Below the pieces are notes generated by a model. It had not been told where the DNA came from. It worked only from the letters and a program-made list of their open reading frames with translations, and made no database searches. Source: Amnibacterium kyonggiense (lineage in GTDB: Bacteria; Actinomycetota; Actinomycetes; Actinomycetales; Microbacteriaceae). Taken from it: a stretch of DNA of 64,000 nucleotides. Shown here piece after piece: positions 1 through 10,612 of this stretch (position 1 is its first letter; each line of letters begins with the position of its first letter). The stretch spans positions 1 to 64,000 of the forward strand of contig NZ_SOAM01000003.1 in the NCBI RefSeq assembly GCF_004364555.1, read 5' to 3'. The position numbers were made by a program, and so were the translations under genes.

Positions 1-224
1 TTATTGGCATTGACAATTGTGCACGCTGTTGAGTTCTCAAGGATCGGCCGCACATCGCCCACCAGGCTCACACCCAGCAGCTCGAGGCGCCTCGATTTCG
101 GCTTGCAGACCCTAGCACCGGCGATTCGACTCGCTGTGCGTGAGGGCCGTTCGGCCTGTCAGGCAGTGGGCGGAGAGTCCGGATCGAAGTGACCCTGTCC
201 TCATCCGCGGCGTCGCGCTGACAG
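1..224 (-). other. 16S rRNA operon leader (16S gene outside window)
   Basis: Read on the minus strand, bases 41 to 1 contain TTGAGAACTCAACAGCGTGC, a sequence I recognise as the conserved leader element that precedes 16S rRNA in many actinobacterial rrn operons, where it takes part in pre-rRNA processing or antitermination. The rRNA genes themselves would lie beyond the left edge. No convincing coding region is present here; a 62-codon plus-strand frame is an accidental reading of the leader. The downstream limit of the transcript is inferred from the promoter at 231-259. Confidence 0.75.
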
Positions 225-230
225 GAGAAG

Positions 231-259
231 ACATTACGGGTCTCGTCACCTGTTCGCAA
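231..259 (-). promoter_or_regulatory. Candidate rrn promoter
   Basis: On the minus strand TTGCGA (254-259) and TAATGT (231-236) are separated by 17 bases, a plausible housekeeping -35/-10 pair. It would start transcription near base 224, about 180 bases before the conserved 16S leader element. It lies just after the tyrS stop codon, so readthrough from tyrS could also feed the operon. Real rrn operons often have several promoters; only this one looked reasonable. Confidence 0.5.
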
Positions 260-312
260 CTCGGGCGAAACATGGGGCGTGTCGCGCGTCGTTCCGGGGT
301 TCCGCTCGCGAC

Positions 313-1614
313 TCAGGGGGCCACGACGGCGGCGAGCGTCCGCTTGCCGCGCCGCAGCACCGCGAACCGTCCGTGGAGCAGGTCGGCCTCCGCGAGGGCG
401 GCGTCCTGGTCCTCGACGCGCCGGTTGTTCACGTAGACCCCGCCCTGGGCGATGCCGCGGCGCGCGTCGCCGTTCGACTTCGCGAGGCCGACGGTCGTGA
501 GCAGCTCGTCCAGCCGCCGCCCGGGCTCCCCCGTCGTCCGCGGCAGCTCCTCGAGGGCCGCCGCGAGCGTCTCCGCGTCCACGGCGGCCAGGTCGCCAGA
601 GCCGAAGAGGGCGGCCGAGGCGGCGCGGGCGGCCTCCGCCGCCGCGTCGCCGTGCACCAGCGCGGTCACCTCCCACGCCAGCCGGCGCTGCGCCTCGCGC
701 GCCCCCGGCCGCTCGCGGACGGCGACCTCGAGCGCCTCGATCTCCTCGCGGTCGAGGAAGGTGAACACCTTGAGCCGCGGGACGACGTCGGCGTCGGCCG
801 AGTTGAGCCAGAACTGGAAGAAGGCGTACGGCGAGGTCTCGGACGGGTCGAGCCAGATCGCCGTCCCCTCGCTCTTGCTGAACTTCCTGCCCTCGCTGTC
901 GGTGATCAGCGGCGTGCCGATCGCGTGGACCGACACCCCCTCCGCTCGACGGATCAGATCGATGCCGCTCGTGAGGTTGCCCCACTGGTCGCTGCCGCCG
1001 GTCTGCAGCACGCAGCCCCGCGACCGGTAGAGCTCGAGGAAGTCGTAGCCCTGGAGGATCTGGTAGCTGAACTCCGTGTAGCTGATCCCGGCGTCCGAAT
1101 TGAGCCGGGCGGCGACCGCGTCCTTCTTCAGCATCGTGCCGATCCGGTAGTGCTTGCCGATGTCCCGGAGGAAGTCGATGGCCGACAGCGGCGCCGTCCA
1201 GTCGAGGTTGTTCACGAGCTCCGCCGCGTTCGGCCCCTCGAAGTCGAGGAACGGCGCCACCTGCGCCTGGATCCGCGCGACCCAGTCGGCGACGAGGTCC
1301 TTCGTGCGGAGCACCCGCTCTGAGGTGGGTCGCGGATCGCCGATGAGCCCGGTGGACCCGCCGACGAGACCGAGCGGGCGGTGGCCGGCGAGCTGGAGCC
1401 GGCGCAGCACGAGGAGCTGGGTCAGGTGACCGAGGTGCAGACTCGGCGCGGTCGGGTCGAAACCGCAGTACGCGGTGATCGGCCCCGCGGCGAGCGCCGC
1501 GGCGAGCGCGTCCTCGTCGGTGGAGACGTGGACGAGTCCGCGCCACTGCAGCTCCTCCCAGACGGAGGCGAAGCTCGGATCGTTGTGCTGGCGGGCGAGC
1601 ACGGTCGATGACAC
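313..1614 (-). CDS. tyrS: Tyrosyl-tRNA synthetase
   Basis: Cytoplasmic class I aminoacyl-tRNA synthetase that charges tRNA-Tyr with tyrosine. The 433-residue length is normal for the bacterial enzyme. The HIGH-type signature appears as HLGHL (60-64), the KMSKS loop as KFSKS (244-248), and the YQILQGYDF and GGSDQWGN segments of the tyrosine pocket lie between them. An S4-like RNA-binding domain forms the C-terminus (about 350-433). The start is GTG at 1614, because a TAGCGT -10 box ends six bases upstream, giving a leaderless mRNA. It is followed directly by the rRNA operon leader on the same strand. Confidence 0.97.
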   Translation of the reverse strand: MSSTVLARQHNDPSFASVWEELQWRGLVHVSTDEDALAAALAAGPITAYCGFDPTAPSLHLGHLTQLLVLRRLQLAGHRPLGLVGGSTGLIGDPRPTSERVLRTKDLVADWVARIQAQVAPFLDFEGPNAAELVNNLDWTAPLSAIDFLRDIGKHYRIGTMLKKDAVAARLNSDAGISYTEFSYQILQGYDFLELYRSRGCVLQTGGSDQWGNLTSGIDLIRRAEGVSVHAIGTPLITDSEGRKFSKSEGTAIWLDPSETSPYAFFQFWLNSADADVVPRLKVFTFLDREEIEALEVAVRERPGAREAQRRLAWEVTALVHGDAAAEAARAASAALFGSGDLAAVDAETLAAALEELPRTTGEPGRRLDELLTTVGLAKSNGDARRGIAQGGVYVNNRRVEDQDAALAEADLLHGRFAVLRRGKRTLAAVVAP

Positions 1615-1620
1615 GGGTCG

Positions 1621-1626
1621 ACGCTA
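1621..1626 (-). promoter_or_regulatory. -10 box of leaderless tyrS
   Basis: TAGCGT on the minus strand is followed by six bases and then the tyrS GTG, so the transcription start should coincide with the start codon. No good -35 hexamer is visible. Confidence 0.55.
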
Positions 1627-1642
1627 GCAGCGCGGACCCGCA

Positions 1643-1699
1643 TTGATCCTGCAAAATCAAGCATCGGGACTTGTTCCTGCTGGATCAAGCCTGTAGCCT
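1643..1699 (+). promoter_or_regulatory. SatD-gene promoter with inverted repeat
   Basis: TTGTTC (1671-1676), a 17-base spacer and TAGCCT (1694-1699) stand six bases before the GTG at 1706, giving a leaderless transcript. The half sites TTGATCC (1643-1649) and GGATCAA (1682-1688) form an inverted repeat lying between the tyrS and satD-like promoters and overlapping this spacer. It could be an operator for the adjacent predicted DNA-binding protein; that link is an inference. Confidence 0.5.
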
Positions 1700-1705
1700 T
1701 GCCAA

Positions 1706-2305
1706 GTGTTCGTCCTCACCGTCGATCAGATCGACAGCCGCGGATCCGACCTGGACGCCGTCGCGGGGGTGCTCGAGGAGCGGGACGCCTGGCGCCGCCG
1801 CGGTGCGGCGCTGGGACCGGACCGCACCGCCGGCGACGAGTTCCAGCTCGTGTACGCGGAAGCGGAGCCCGCGCTGGCCGCCGCGCTGCGGCTCCGACGG
1901 ACGGGGACCTGGAGCGTCGGGATCGGCGTCGGCGAGGTCCGGCTGCCCCTGCCGGAGACGACGGGCGCGGCCCGCGGCGACGCCTTCCTCGCCGCGCGTG
2001 CGGCGGTCGACGTCGCGAAGCGGGCGCAGCACCACCTGGCGGTCGCCGCGGCCGACGCCGCCGCGGCGACGGGAGTCTCGGCACTGGTCGGGCTGCTCCT
2101 CGAGGTCCGGGCACGTCGCTCCCCCGAGGGCTGGGAGGTCGCCGACCTGCTCGACGAGGGGCTGTCCCAGGCCGCCGTGGCCGAGCGGCTCGGGGTCACG
2201 CCTCAGGCGATCAGCCTGCGCGCGCGGGCGGCCGGGATCCGGCTCGAGCACGACGCGATGCCCGCGCTCGTCGCGGCGCTCGCTTCGCTGGACGTCGCCG
2301 CCTGA
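1706..2305 (+). CDS. SatD-like DNA-binding protein
   Basis: A 199-residue soluble protein starting MFVLTVDQIDSRG, which resembles the SatD family found in many actinobacteria and streptococci. The N-terminal half carries RTAGDEFQLVY (about 43-53) and GTWSVGIGVGEVRLPLP (about 67-83), an alpha/beta segment vaguely like nucleotidyl-cyclase folds. The C-terminus (about 145-180) has LLDEGLSQAAVAERLGVTPQAIS, a clear helix-turn-helix. Function is not established. It is followed after 16 bases by a membrane-protein gene, an arrangement often seen for SatD homologues. The GTG start is supported by a leaderless promoter. Confidence 0.75.
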   Translation: MFVLTVDQIDSRGSDLDAVAGVLEERDAWRRRGAALGPDRTAGDEFQLVYAEAEPALAAALRLRRTGTWSVGIGVGEVRLPLPETTGAARGDAFLAARAAVDVAKRAQHHLAVAAADAAAATGVSALVGLLLEVRARRSPEGWEVADLLDEGLSQAAVAERLGVTPQAISLRARAAGIRLEHDAMPALVAALASLDVAA

Positions 2306-2321
2306 CCATACGATCGCCCGC

Positions 2322-2879
2322 GTGAGCTCCATCGGGTCGTTCTGGTTCCTCTACGCCCTCGGCTGGTTCCTGTTCGTCGTCTGCCCGATCGCGACCGCGG
2401 TGGTCTCCGTCGTCGCGTGGCGTCGGCGCGCACAGGTCGTGACGATCGTCGCGGTGGTGCTGCTCGCGGTCACGCTGCTCGTCGCGGCGGTCGTGCCGGA
2501 CGGATCCCCCGCCGTCGTGACCGCCCTCACCACCCTGGCCGCGCTCGTCGTCGCCGTCGCCGGCGGCAGCCCGGTCGTCCGCCTGCTGCTCGACCGCACC
2601 GCCTTCGACGAGCGGGAAGGGGTGCACGGCGGCATCGTCGTGAACGAGCGCGAGGTGCTCCGCGGCGGCGAGGTGATCGGCCTGCTCGAGCGGCTCGCGG
2701 TCGCCGGCGCGATCATCGCCGGGGTGCCGGAGGCCCTCGCCGTGATCATCGCGATCAAGGGCGTCGGCCGGTTCACCGAGCTGGACACGGGCCCCGTGCG
2801 CGAGCGGTTCATCGTCGGTACGCTCGGCAGCTGGATCTGGGCCGCCGCGGCGGCCGGCCTGGTGCTGCTGACGCGCTGA
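2322..2879 (+). CDS. Multi-pass membrane protein paired with SatD-like gene
   Basis: A 185-residue protein with about five hydrophobic segments: roughly residues 6-28, 34-52, 56-74, 107-128 and 160-183. I recognise no enzymatic motif. A short soluble loop (about 75-105, containing FDEREGVHGGIVVNERE) sits between segments three and four. It starts with GTG 16 bases after the SatD-like gene and is presumably co-transcribed. The pair looks like a regulator and a membrane effector, but the role is unknown. It converges on the glycosylase gene with only 16 bases between the stop codons. Confidence 0.7.
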   Translation: MSSIGSFWFLYALGWFLFVVCPIATAVVSVVAWRRRAQVVTIVAVVLLAVTLLVAAVVPDGSPAVVTALTTLAALVVAVAGGSPVVRLLLDRTAFDEREGVHGGIVVNEREVLRGGEVIGLLERLAVAGAIIAGVPEALAVIIAIKGVGRFTELDTGPVRERFIVGTLGSWIWAAAAAGLVLLTR

Positions 2880-2895
2880 CGCGTCTTCCGTCCGC

Positions 2896-3521
2896 TCAGC
2901 GCGGGGCGCGGGCCCTCGGCGGACGTCCCGGACGATACGCGGACACGGTCGGGTCGTCCGGGATCCAGAACCTCCAGGGGAACCGCTCGCCGTCCCCGCC
3001 CGCGCCGGAGACACCGACGCGCGGCCCCGTCGCGACCCGGGCGACCGGCGCCTCCGGGAGCGCCAGGCCGAACGGCGGCGCGAGCAGGTCGGTGCCGCCG
3101 TCGGCGAGCGCGATGCCGAGGGCCACGACCAGTCGCGCGGGTCCGCGGGCGAGGTCCGCGTCCCGGCGGGCGGTCGTCCTGCGGCTGCGGGCCAACGAGG
3201 ACCCCGCCACGACCTCCCCGGCGCGCAGCAGCACCGCGGAGGCGCGGCCGGGCGGGGAGCAGGTCACGTTCGCGCAGGTGTGCATGCCGTAGGTAAAGTA
3301 CGTGTAGAGCGTCCCCGCGGCGCCGTACATGACGGCGTTCCGGGCCGTCCTCCCGCGGTACGCGTGCGAGCCGGGGTCCTCGCCGTCGCCCTCGTACGCC
3401 TCCACCTCCGTGAGGCGGACGGCGACGGTGCCCTGCGCCGTCGTGTGCGAGACGACCGCGCCGAGCAGCCGTGGCGCCACCTCCTGCGACGGCGCCTCGA
3501 GCAGCTCCCGGAGCGCAGCCG

Positions 3522-3525
<4 letters not shown>
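2896..3525 (-). CDS. 3-methyladenine DNA glycosylase (AAG/Mpg family)
   Basis: Base-excision repair glycosylase that removes alkylated purines. From the GTG at 3525 the protein has 209 residues, the normal size. The active-site segment RLTEVEAYEGDGEDPGSHAY (about 38-57) contains the catalytic glutamate, followed by RTARNAVMYG and LYTYFTYGMHTCANV, the family's conserved core. ARGPARL (about 125-131) and the C-terminal DPTVS are also typical. The GTG overlaps the TGA of the small upstream membrane gene by four bases, which supports this start over a longer reading frame. It is the last gene of the argH transcript. Confidence 0.93.
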
Positions 3526-5137
<1,612 letters not shown>

Positions 5138-5162
5138 GCGAAGCGGCTGCGGACCGCGGCCG

Positions 5163-6086
5163 TCACGCCTGGTCCAGCAGCCAGATCAGGAGGGCCTTCT
5201 GGGCGTGGAGCCGGTTCTCGGCCTCGTCCCAGATGACGCTCTGCGGCCCGTCGATGACCTCCGGCGCGACCTCGAAGCCGCGATCGGCGGGCAGGCAGTG
5301 GAGGAACACCGCGTCCTCGACGGCCGCCGCCATCAGCTCGGGGGTCACCTGGTACGGCGAGAGCGCCTCGACCCGGACGGCCTTCTCGTCCTCCCGGCCC
5401 ATCGACACCCACGTGTCGGTGACGACGACGTCGGCGCCCGAGACCGCCTCGCGCGGGTCGTGCGTCAGCGTGATCGAGCCGCCGGTCCCCGCCGCGATCC
5501 GCCGCGCATCCTCGACGATCGCCGTCACGGGCGCATACGCCTCCGGGAAGGCGACGCGCACGTGCATGCCGGCGGTCGCGCCCGCGAGCAGGTAGCTGTG
5601 CACCATGTTGTCCGAGCCGTCGCCGACGAAGGCGACCGTCAGCCCGGCGAGGCGCCCCTTGTGCTCGCGGATCGTCAGCAGGTCCGCGAGCAGCTGGCAC
5701 GGGTGGAAGTCGTCGGACAGCGCGTTGACGACGGGGACGGTCGTGCCCGCCGCCATCTCCTCGAGCCCCGCCTGCGCGTACGTGCGCCAGACGATCGCCG
5801 ACACCATGCGCTCGAGGACGCGCGCCGTGTCCGCGGGCGTCTCCTTCCCGCCGAGCTGGCTGCTCGCCGTCGAGATGATCAGCGGGCTGCCGCCGAGGTC
5901 GGCGATGCCGACCGCGAAGCTGACCCGCGTCCGCGTGGAGGACTTGTCGAAGATCACCGCGACCGTCTGCGGGCCCTCGAGCGGGCGCCTCCCCCAGCGG
6001 TCCGCCTTCACCTGCGCGGCCAGGTCGAGGATCTCGAGCTGCTCGGCGGGGGTCAGGTCGTCGTCGCGGAGGAAGTGGCGGGTCAC
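5163..6086 (-). CDS. argF: Ornithine carbamoyltransferase
   Basis: Transfers the carbamoyl group from carbamoyl phosphate to ornithine, making citrulline. The 307-residue length is standard. The carbamoyl-phosphate motif SSTRTRVSF (49-57) and the ornithine-side HCLPADR near the C-terminus are intact, with VWRTYAQ and LADLLTI between. The start is GTG at 6086, six bases after a TAGCGT -10 box. This separates argF from argD, which is followed by a 193-base gap containing a hairpin. Confidence 0.97.
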   Translation of the reverse strand: MTRHFLRDDDLTPAEQLEILDLAAQVKADRWGRRPLEGPQTVAVIFDKSSTRTRVSFAVGIADLGGSPLIISTASSQLGGKETPADTARVLERMVSAIVWRTYAQAGLEEMAAGTTVPVVNALSDDFHPCQLLADLLTIREHKGRLAGLTVAFVGDGSDNMVHSYLLAGATAGMHVRVAFPEAYAPVTAIVEDARRIAAGTGGSITLTHDPREAVSGADVVVTDTWVSMGREDEKAVRVEALSPYQVTPELMAAAVEDAVFLHCLPADRGFEVAPEVIDGPQSVIWDEAENRLHAQKALLIWLLDQA

Positions 6087-6092
6087 CGCTCA

Positions 6093-6098
6093 ACGCTA
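6093..6098 (-). promoter_or_regulatory. -10 box of leaderless argF
   Basis: TAGCGT on the minus strand, then six bases, then the argF GTG. This predicts a leaderless argF mRNA independent of argCJBD. Confidence 0.55.
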
Positions 6099-6189
6099 TT
6101 GGGGCCGAGCTGGATCGGCCGAATCGGCCGCGGGCCGGCTGCGGGCCGCCTCCGGGGGGCGCGGCACGCGTGCGACTCGGGCGGGATGC

Positions 6190-6223
6190 GACGATCCGGG
6201 CGTCCTCGCACGCCCGGATCGTC
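6190..6223 (-). terminator. Hairpin after argD
   Basis: A perfect 13-base inverted repeat (GACGATCCGGGCG and its complement) with an eight-base loop lies between argD and argF. There is no clear U tract, as usual for high-GC actinobacteria. It probably ends the argCJBD transcript. Confidence 0.6.
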
Positions 6224-6279
6224 GGATCGCGCCCGTCGAGACCTCGGTGCTGCGATCGGAGCCGCCGAGCGCCGACGGG

Positions 6280-7461
6280 TCAGGACGCGGCGAGCGCCGT
6301 CCCGAAGCGCTCCGCGAAGGCCTCGACCTCCTCGTCGCCGACGATCAGCGGCGGCGCGATGCGGATCGACGTCGGGTTGATCGCGTTGACGATGAGGCCG
6401 TTCGCGAGCGCGGCCTGCGCGACCGCGGAGGACGCGCCCTCGACCGTGCCGACGCCGATCAGGAGGCCGCGGCCGCGCACCTCCGTGACGAGGGGCGAGC
6501 GGAGGCGTTCGACGGCGGCGCGGATCTCCTCGCCCCGCCGGTGCGCGTTGCCGGCGAGGTCCTCCCGCTCGATCACGTCGAGCACCGCGTTGGCCGCCGC
6601 GGTCGCGAGCGGGTTGCCGCCGAAGGTGCTGCCGTGGTCGCCCCGCTGCAGCAGGCCGCTCGCGGCACCGAACGTCACGAGCACACCGAGCGGCACGCCA
6701 CCCGCGATGCCCTTCGCGATCGTCACCGCGTCCGGCGTCACGCCCTCCAGCTGGTACGCGAACCACGCGCCCGTGCGGCCGACGCCGGTCTGGATCTCGT
6801 CGACGATCAGGAGCGCCCCGTGCCGCTCCGTGATGCGGCGTGCGGCCGCGAGGTACCCGTCGGGCAGCGGGACGACGCCCGTCTCCCCCTTGATCGGCTC
6901 GACGATCAGCGCGGCGACGTCGTCGCGCATCGCCTCCTCCAGCGCCTCCACGGTCGTGTCGATGTGCTCGACGCCGCCGGGCAGCGGCAGGAACGGCGCC
7001 TGCAGCGCGGGCTTGCCGGTGAGCGCGAGCGCGCCCATGGTGCGGCCGTGGAAGCTGTTCCGCAGCGCGAGGATGCGCGGCCGACCGGTGCGGCGGGCGA
7101 GCTTGAACGCCGCCTCGTTCGCCTCCGCGCCGGAGTTGCCGAAGTAGACGCGGCCCTCGTCGCCGGCGCCGGTGATGCGCTTCAGCGTCTCCGCGAGCTG
7201 CAGCTGCGCCGGGCTCGCGAAGTAGTTCGAGATGTGGGCGAGCGTGGCGATCTGCGTGCTCACCGCCTCGACCACCGCGGGGTGCGCGTGGCCGAGCGAG
7301 TTCACGGCGATGCCGCCGAGGAAGTCGAGGTACCGCGTGCCCTCGTCGTCCCACACCCAGCAGCCCTCGCCGCGGACGAGCAGCCGCAGCGGCGGCGCGT
7401 AGCTCGCCATCAGGTCGTGGGCGTGACGCTCGCGCCAGTCCGTCGTCGTCGCCGTCGTCAT
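6280..7461 (-). CDS. argD: Acetylornithine aminotransferase
   Basis: PLP enzyme (class III aminotransferase) converting N-acetylglutamate semialdehyde to N-acetylornithine. From the ATG at 7461 the product has 393 residues. [12 protein letters not shown] (109-120) binds the cofactor phosphate, [11 protein letters not shown] (221-231) holds the PLP aspartate, and the Schiff-base lysine is K250 in TIAKGIAGG. The ATG overlaps the argB TGA as ATGA, which fixes the start. It is the last gene of the argCJBD unit. Confidence 0.96.
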   Translation of the reverse strand: MTTATTTDWRERHAHDLMASYAPPLRLLVRGEGCWVWDDEGTRYLDFLGGIAVNSLGHAHPAVVEAVSTQIATLAHISNYFASPAQLQLAETLKRITGAGDEGRVYFGNSGAEANEAAFKLARRTGRPRILALRNSFHGRTMGALALTGKPALQAPFLPLPGGVEHIDTTVEALEEAMRDDVAALIVEPIKGETGVVPLPDGYLAAARRITERHGALLIVDEIQTGVGRTGAWFAYQLEGVTPDAVTIAKGIAGGVPLGVLVTFGAASGLLQRGDHGSTFGGNPLATAAANAVLDVIEREDLAGNAHRRGEEIRAAVERLRSPLVTEVRGRGLLIGVGTVEGASSAVAQAALANGLIVNAINPTSIRIAPPLIVGDEEVEAFAERFGTALAAS

Positions 7462-8378
7462 GCGGGGACCACCTCCGTGCCGATGCCGCTGCCCGTGAAC
7501 ACCTCGAGCAGCACGGAATGCGGGACGCGGCCGTCGATCACGGCCGCCTTCGGCACTCCGCCGACGACCGCCTCCAGGCACGCGGTCATCTTGGGGATCA
7601 TGCCCGACTCGAGGGACGGCAGCATCGCCGTCAGCTCGGCCGTGGTCAGGGAGGAGACGAGCGAGTCGCGGTTCGGCCAGTCCGCGTAGAGGCCGGGCAC
7701 GTCGGTGAGCACGACGAGCTTCTCCGCCCCGAGCGCCACGGCGAGCGCGGCGGCGGCGCTGTCCGCGTTCACGTTCAGCGACTCCCCCGGGCGGTCGAGG
7801 TCCGGCGCGATCGTGGAGACGACGGGGATGCCGCCGGCGTCGAGCTGGGCGAGGACCGGCGTCGGGTCCACCGCGACGACGTCGCCGACCTGCCCGAGGT
7901 CGACCTCCGCGCCATCGACCTCCGTGGTTCGGCGCCGACCGCCGAACAGGCCGCCGTCCTCGCCGGAGATCGCGGTCGCGATCGGGCCGTGGAGGTTGAT
8001 CGCGCCGACGAGGTCGCGGCTCACGACGCCCGTCAGCACCATGCGGACGACGTCCATCACCTCCGGCGTCGTCACGCGGTAGCCCCCGCGGAACTCGCTC
8101 GCGATGCCGAGCCGCTCGAGCATCGCGGAGATCTGCGGGCCGCCGCCGTGGACGACGACCGGGCGGACGCCGACGGTGCGGAGGTACACGACGTCCTCCG
8201 CGAAGGCGGCCGTGAGGGCGTCGTCCACCATGGCGTTGCCGCCGAACTTGATGACGACGACCCTGCCCGCGAAGCGCGTGATCCACGGCAGCGACTCGAT
8301 CAGGACGGCGGCCTTCGCGGCGGCCTCGTCCGGGGTCGTGGTCTGGACCGGCAGCCCGGGAATCGCCGGCGTGGTCAC
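7458..8378 (-). CDS. argB: Acetylglutamate kinase
   Basis: Phosphorylates N-acetylglutamate, the second step of arginine synthesis and usually the arginine-feedback point. 306 residues, normal length. KFGGNAM (44-50) binds ATP phosphate, VHGGGPQI binds the acetylglutamate, and the [12 protein letters not shown] segment carries substrate contacts. It overlaps argJ upstream and argD downstream by four bases each, so translation is coupled. Confidence 0.96.
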   Translation of the reverse strand: MTTPAIPGLPVQTTTPDEAAAKAAVLIESLPWITRFAGRVVVIKFGGNAMVDDALTAAFAEDVVYLRTVGVRPVVVHGGGPQISAMLERLGIASEFRGGYRVTTPEVMDVVRMVLTGVVSRDLVGAINLHGPIATAISGEDGGLFGGRRRTTEVDGAEVDLGQVGDVVAVDPTPVLAQLDAGGIPVVSTIAPDLDRPGESLNVNADSAAAALAVALGAEKLVVLTDVPGLYADWPNRDSLVSSLTTAELTAMLPSLESGMIPKMTACLEAVVGGVPKAAVIDGRVPHSVLLEVFTGSGIGTEVVPA

Positions 8379-9529
8379 GAGGCGTACGCGCTGTTCTCGT
8401 GGACGTAGTCGTGCGTGAGGTCGTTCGTCCAGACCGTCGCGGACGCCTCACCCGCGTGGAGGTCGATGACGACCGACACCGCCCGCTCCGTGAGGTCGAC
8501 GAGCGTCCGCGGCTGGTCCGGCTGCCCGGCCCGGCACACCTGGACGCCGTTCATCGCGACGTCGATCCCGAACGGGTCGAAGGCGGCCTTCGTGGTCCCG
8601 ACCGCGGCGAGCACCCGGCCCCAGTTCGGATCGTTGCCGAACACGGCCGCCTTGAAGAGGTTGCTCCGGGCGACGGCCCGGCCGACCTCGACGGCGTCGT
8701 CCTCGTCCGCCGCGTTCCGCACCTCGATCGCGACGTCGTGCGCCGCGCCCTCCGCGTCGGACTGCAGCTGCAGCGCGAGGTCGCGGCAGAGGTCGACGAG
8801 CAGCGCCTGGAACTCGTCGGGGTCCGGCGCGACGCCGGACGCCCCGGACGCGAGGAGCGTCACCTGGTCGTTCGTCGACATGCAGCCATCGGAGTCGAGG
8901 CGGTCGAACGTGACCCGCGTCGCGGCGCGCAGCGCGGCGTCGAGGTCGGCCGACTCCACGTCGGCGTCCGTCGTGATCACGACGAGCATCGTCGCGAGAC
9001 CGGGCGCGAGCATGCCGGCGCCCTTCGCCATCCCGCCGACCGTCCAGCCCGTGCTGCCGCGCCGCACCGCCTGCTTCGGGCGCGTGTCGGTGGTCATGAT
9101 CGCGCGCGCCGCGGAGCCGCCTCCGTCCTCCGCGAGCGCCCCAGCCGCGCGCGCGACGCCGGCGACGAGCTTCGTGGAGTCGAGCTGCTCGCCGATGAGT
9201 CCCGTCGAGCACACGAGGACGTCGCCGGGCGACAGGTCGAGGACGCGCCCCGCCGCCTCCGCCGTCTCGTGCACGACCTGGAAGCCGAGCATCCCGGTGT
9301 AGCAGTTGGCGCCGCCGGAGTTTAGGACGATCGCGGACACCACGCCGTCCTTGATGACCTGCTTGCTCCAGATGATCGGGTTCGCCGTGCAGCGGTTGGA
9401 GGTGAACACGGCCGCCGCGGCCGCGGAGGGCCCGCGGTTGACGACGAGCGCGAGGTCGGGGCCCTCGCCGGAGCGCAGGCCGGCCTCCACGCCGGCCGCT
9501 TCGAACCCTGCTGCTGCGGTGACGCTCAT
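8375..9529 (-). CDS. argJ: Glutamate N-acetyltransferase / ornithine acetyltransferase
   Basis: Recycles the acetyl group from acetylornithine to glutamate and may also use acetyl-CoA. 384 residues from the ATG at 9529. Self-processing is expected before Thr180 in LATML, which follows KGAGMLAP; the new N-terminal threonine becomes the nucleophile. [10 protein letters not shown] and the C-terminal NSAYAS are also family hallmarks. Its ATG is reached through an unusual 8-codon ORF that sits between it and argC. Confidence 0.95.
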   Translation of the reverse strand: MSVTAAAGFEAAGVEAGLRSGEGPDLALVVNRGPSAAAAAVFTSNRCTANPIIWSKQVIKDGVVSAIVLNSGGANCYTGMLGFQVVHETAEAAGRVLDLSPGDVLVCSTGLIGEQLDSTKLVAGVARAAGALAEDGGGSAARAIMTTDTRPKQAVRRGSTGWTVGGMAKGAGMLAPGLATMLVVITTDADVESADLDAALRAATRVTFDRLDSDGCMSTNDQVTLLASGASGVAPDPDEFQALLVDLCRDLALQLQSDAEGAAHDVAIEVRNAADEDDAVEVGRAVARSNLFKAAVFGNDPNWGRVLAAVGTTKAAFDPFGIDVAMNGVQVCRAGQPDQPRTLVDLTERAVSVVIDLHAGEASATVWTNDLTHDYVHENSAYAS

Positions 9530-9552
9530 GGTGCCGTTCCGTCGATGATCAT
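9526..9552 (-). CDS. Eight-codon ORF linking argC to argJ
   Basis: ATG ATC ATC GAC GGA ACG GCA CCA TGA encodes MIIDGTAP. Its ATG overlaps the argC TGA as ATGA and its own TGA overlaps the argJ ATG in the same way, so a terminating ribosome could reinitiate twice. It was created by a 23-base tandem duplication of the argC-argJ junction. It is probably a translational relay without peptide function. Confidence 0.45.
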   Translation of the reverse strand: MIIDGTAP

Positions 9553-9568
9553 GGTGCCGTCCCGTCGA
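9526..9568. repeat. 23-bp tandem duplication at the argC-argJ junction
   Basis: Bases 9526-9545 and 9549-9568 match at 19 of 20 positions, a direct repeat with a period of 23. Each copy ends a reading frame in ...DGTAP followed by an overlapping stop/start. Because 23 is not a multiple of three, the duplication kept both frames working only by making a new short ORF. Confidence 0.85.
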
Positions 9569-10592
9569 GCGGCAGCCCCGCCGCTTCCGGCAGGCCGAGG
9601 GCGAGGTTCGCCGACTGGATCGCGGCGCCCGCCGTGCCCTTGACGAGGTTGTCGAGGGCGGCGACCACGACCAACCGGTTCGCCGCCGCGTCGACCGCGA
9701 GGCCGAGCAGCAGCGTGTTCGCGCCGATCGTGTGCTCGACCGCGGGGAAGCGGCCGGCCGGCAGGAGGCGGACGAACCGCTCGTCGCCGTACGCCTCCTC
9801 GTACACCGCCCGGATCCGCCGCTCGTCCGCGTCGGGAGCGAGCCGGGCCGTGCAGGTCGCGAGGATGCCGCGCGCCATCGGCACGAGCACCGGGGTGAAG
9901 GAGACGGTGCCGCGCACGCCGGTGACGAGCGCGAGGTTCTGGAGGATCTCCGGCACGTGCCGGTGCACGCCGCCGATCTGATACGCGTTCGCGGACCCGA
10001 GCAGCTCGCTCGCGGACAGCGCGGGCGAGCTGGAGCGGCCCGCGCCGGACGGGCCGACCGCGAGCACCGCGACGAGGTCGTCCTGCTCCACGAGACCCGC
10101 CGCGACGGCGGGGGCGAGCGCGAGGCTGACGGCCGAGGCGTTGCAGCCCGGTGCCGCGATGCGCTTCGTCGCCGCGAGGGCGGTGCGGAGCCGGCCGTCG
10201 GCGGTGGGCAGCTCGGGCACGCCGTAGGTCCAGGCACCGTGCCACTCCCCCGGATAGAACGCGTGCCAGTCCGCCTCGCTCGTGAGGCGGTGGTCGGCCC
10301 CGGCGTCGATCACGAGCACGTCGTCGGGCAGCTGCGCCGCGATCGCGCCGGACTGCCCGTGGGGCAGCGCGAGGAAGACGACGTCGTGGCCGGCGAGCAC
10401 CTCCGTCGTCGTGTCCTGGAACACCAGGTCGGCGGAGCTGGCGAGGTGGGGCTGGACCTCCCCGACCGTCCTCCCGACGCTCGAGTGCCCGGTCACCGTG
10501 ACGACGTCGAGCTCCGGGTGCGCGGCGAGGAGGCGGAGGACCTCGCCGCCCGCGTACCCGCTCGCACCCGCGACGGCGACCCGGAATCCCAC
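9549..10592 (-). CDS. argC: N-acetyl-gamma-glutamyl-phosphate reductase
   Basis: NADPH-dependent reduction of N-acetylglutamyl phosphate to the semialdehyde. 347 residues. The Rossmann motif [14 protein letters not shown] is at 9-22 and the catalytic cysteine is C150 in [19 protein letters not shown] and a conserved histidine-containing [11 protein letters not shown] segment follow. The GTG start at 10592 lies six bases after a TAGGGT -10 box. It is the first gene of the argCJBD unit. No clear ArgR box was recognised upstream; the space is filled by a 27-base-pair hairpin. Confidence 0.96.
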   Translation of the reverse strand: MGFRVAVAGASGYAGGEVLRLLAAHPELDVVTVTGHSSVGRTVGEVQPHLASSADLVFQDTTTEVLAGHDVVFLALPHGQSGAIAAQLPDDVLVIDAGADHRLTSEADWHAFYPGEWHGAWTYGVPELPTADGRLRTALAATKRIAAPGCNASAVSLALAPAVAAGLVEQDDLVAVLAVGPSGAGRSSSPALSASELLGSANAYQIGGVHRHVPEILQNLALVTGVRGTVSFTPVLVPMARGILATCTARLAPDADERRIRAVYEEAYGDERFVRLLPAGRFPAVEHTIGANTLLLGLAVDAAANRLVVVAALDNLVKGTAGAAIQSANLALGLPEAAGLPLDGTAP

Positions 10593-10598
10593 GTCAGC

Positions 10599-10604
10599 AC
10601 CCTA
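10599..10604 (-). promoter_or_regulatory. -10 box of leaderless argC
   Basis: TAGGGT on the minus strand, six bases before the argC GTG. The -35 position falls inside the preceding hairpin and does not resemble the consensus. Confidence 0.5.
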
Positions 10605-10612
10605 CCGAGCCG

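Noticed and set aside
4-192. 62-codon plus-strand frame at the left edge
   Set aside because: It overlaps the antisense of the conserved 16S leader element and has no recognisable protein features.
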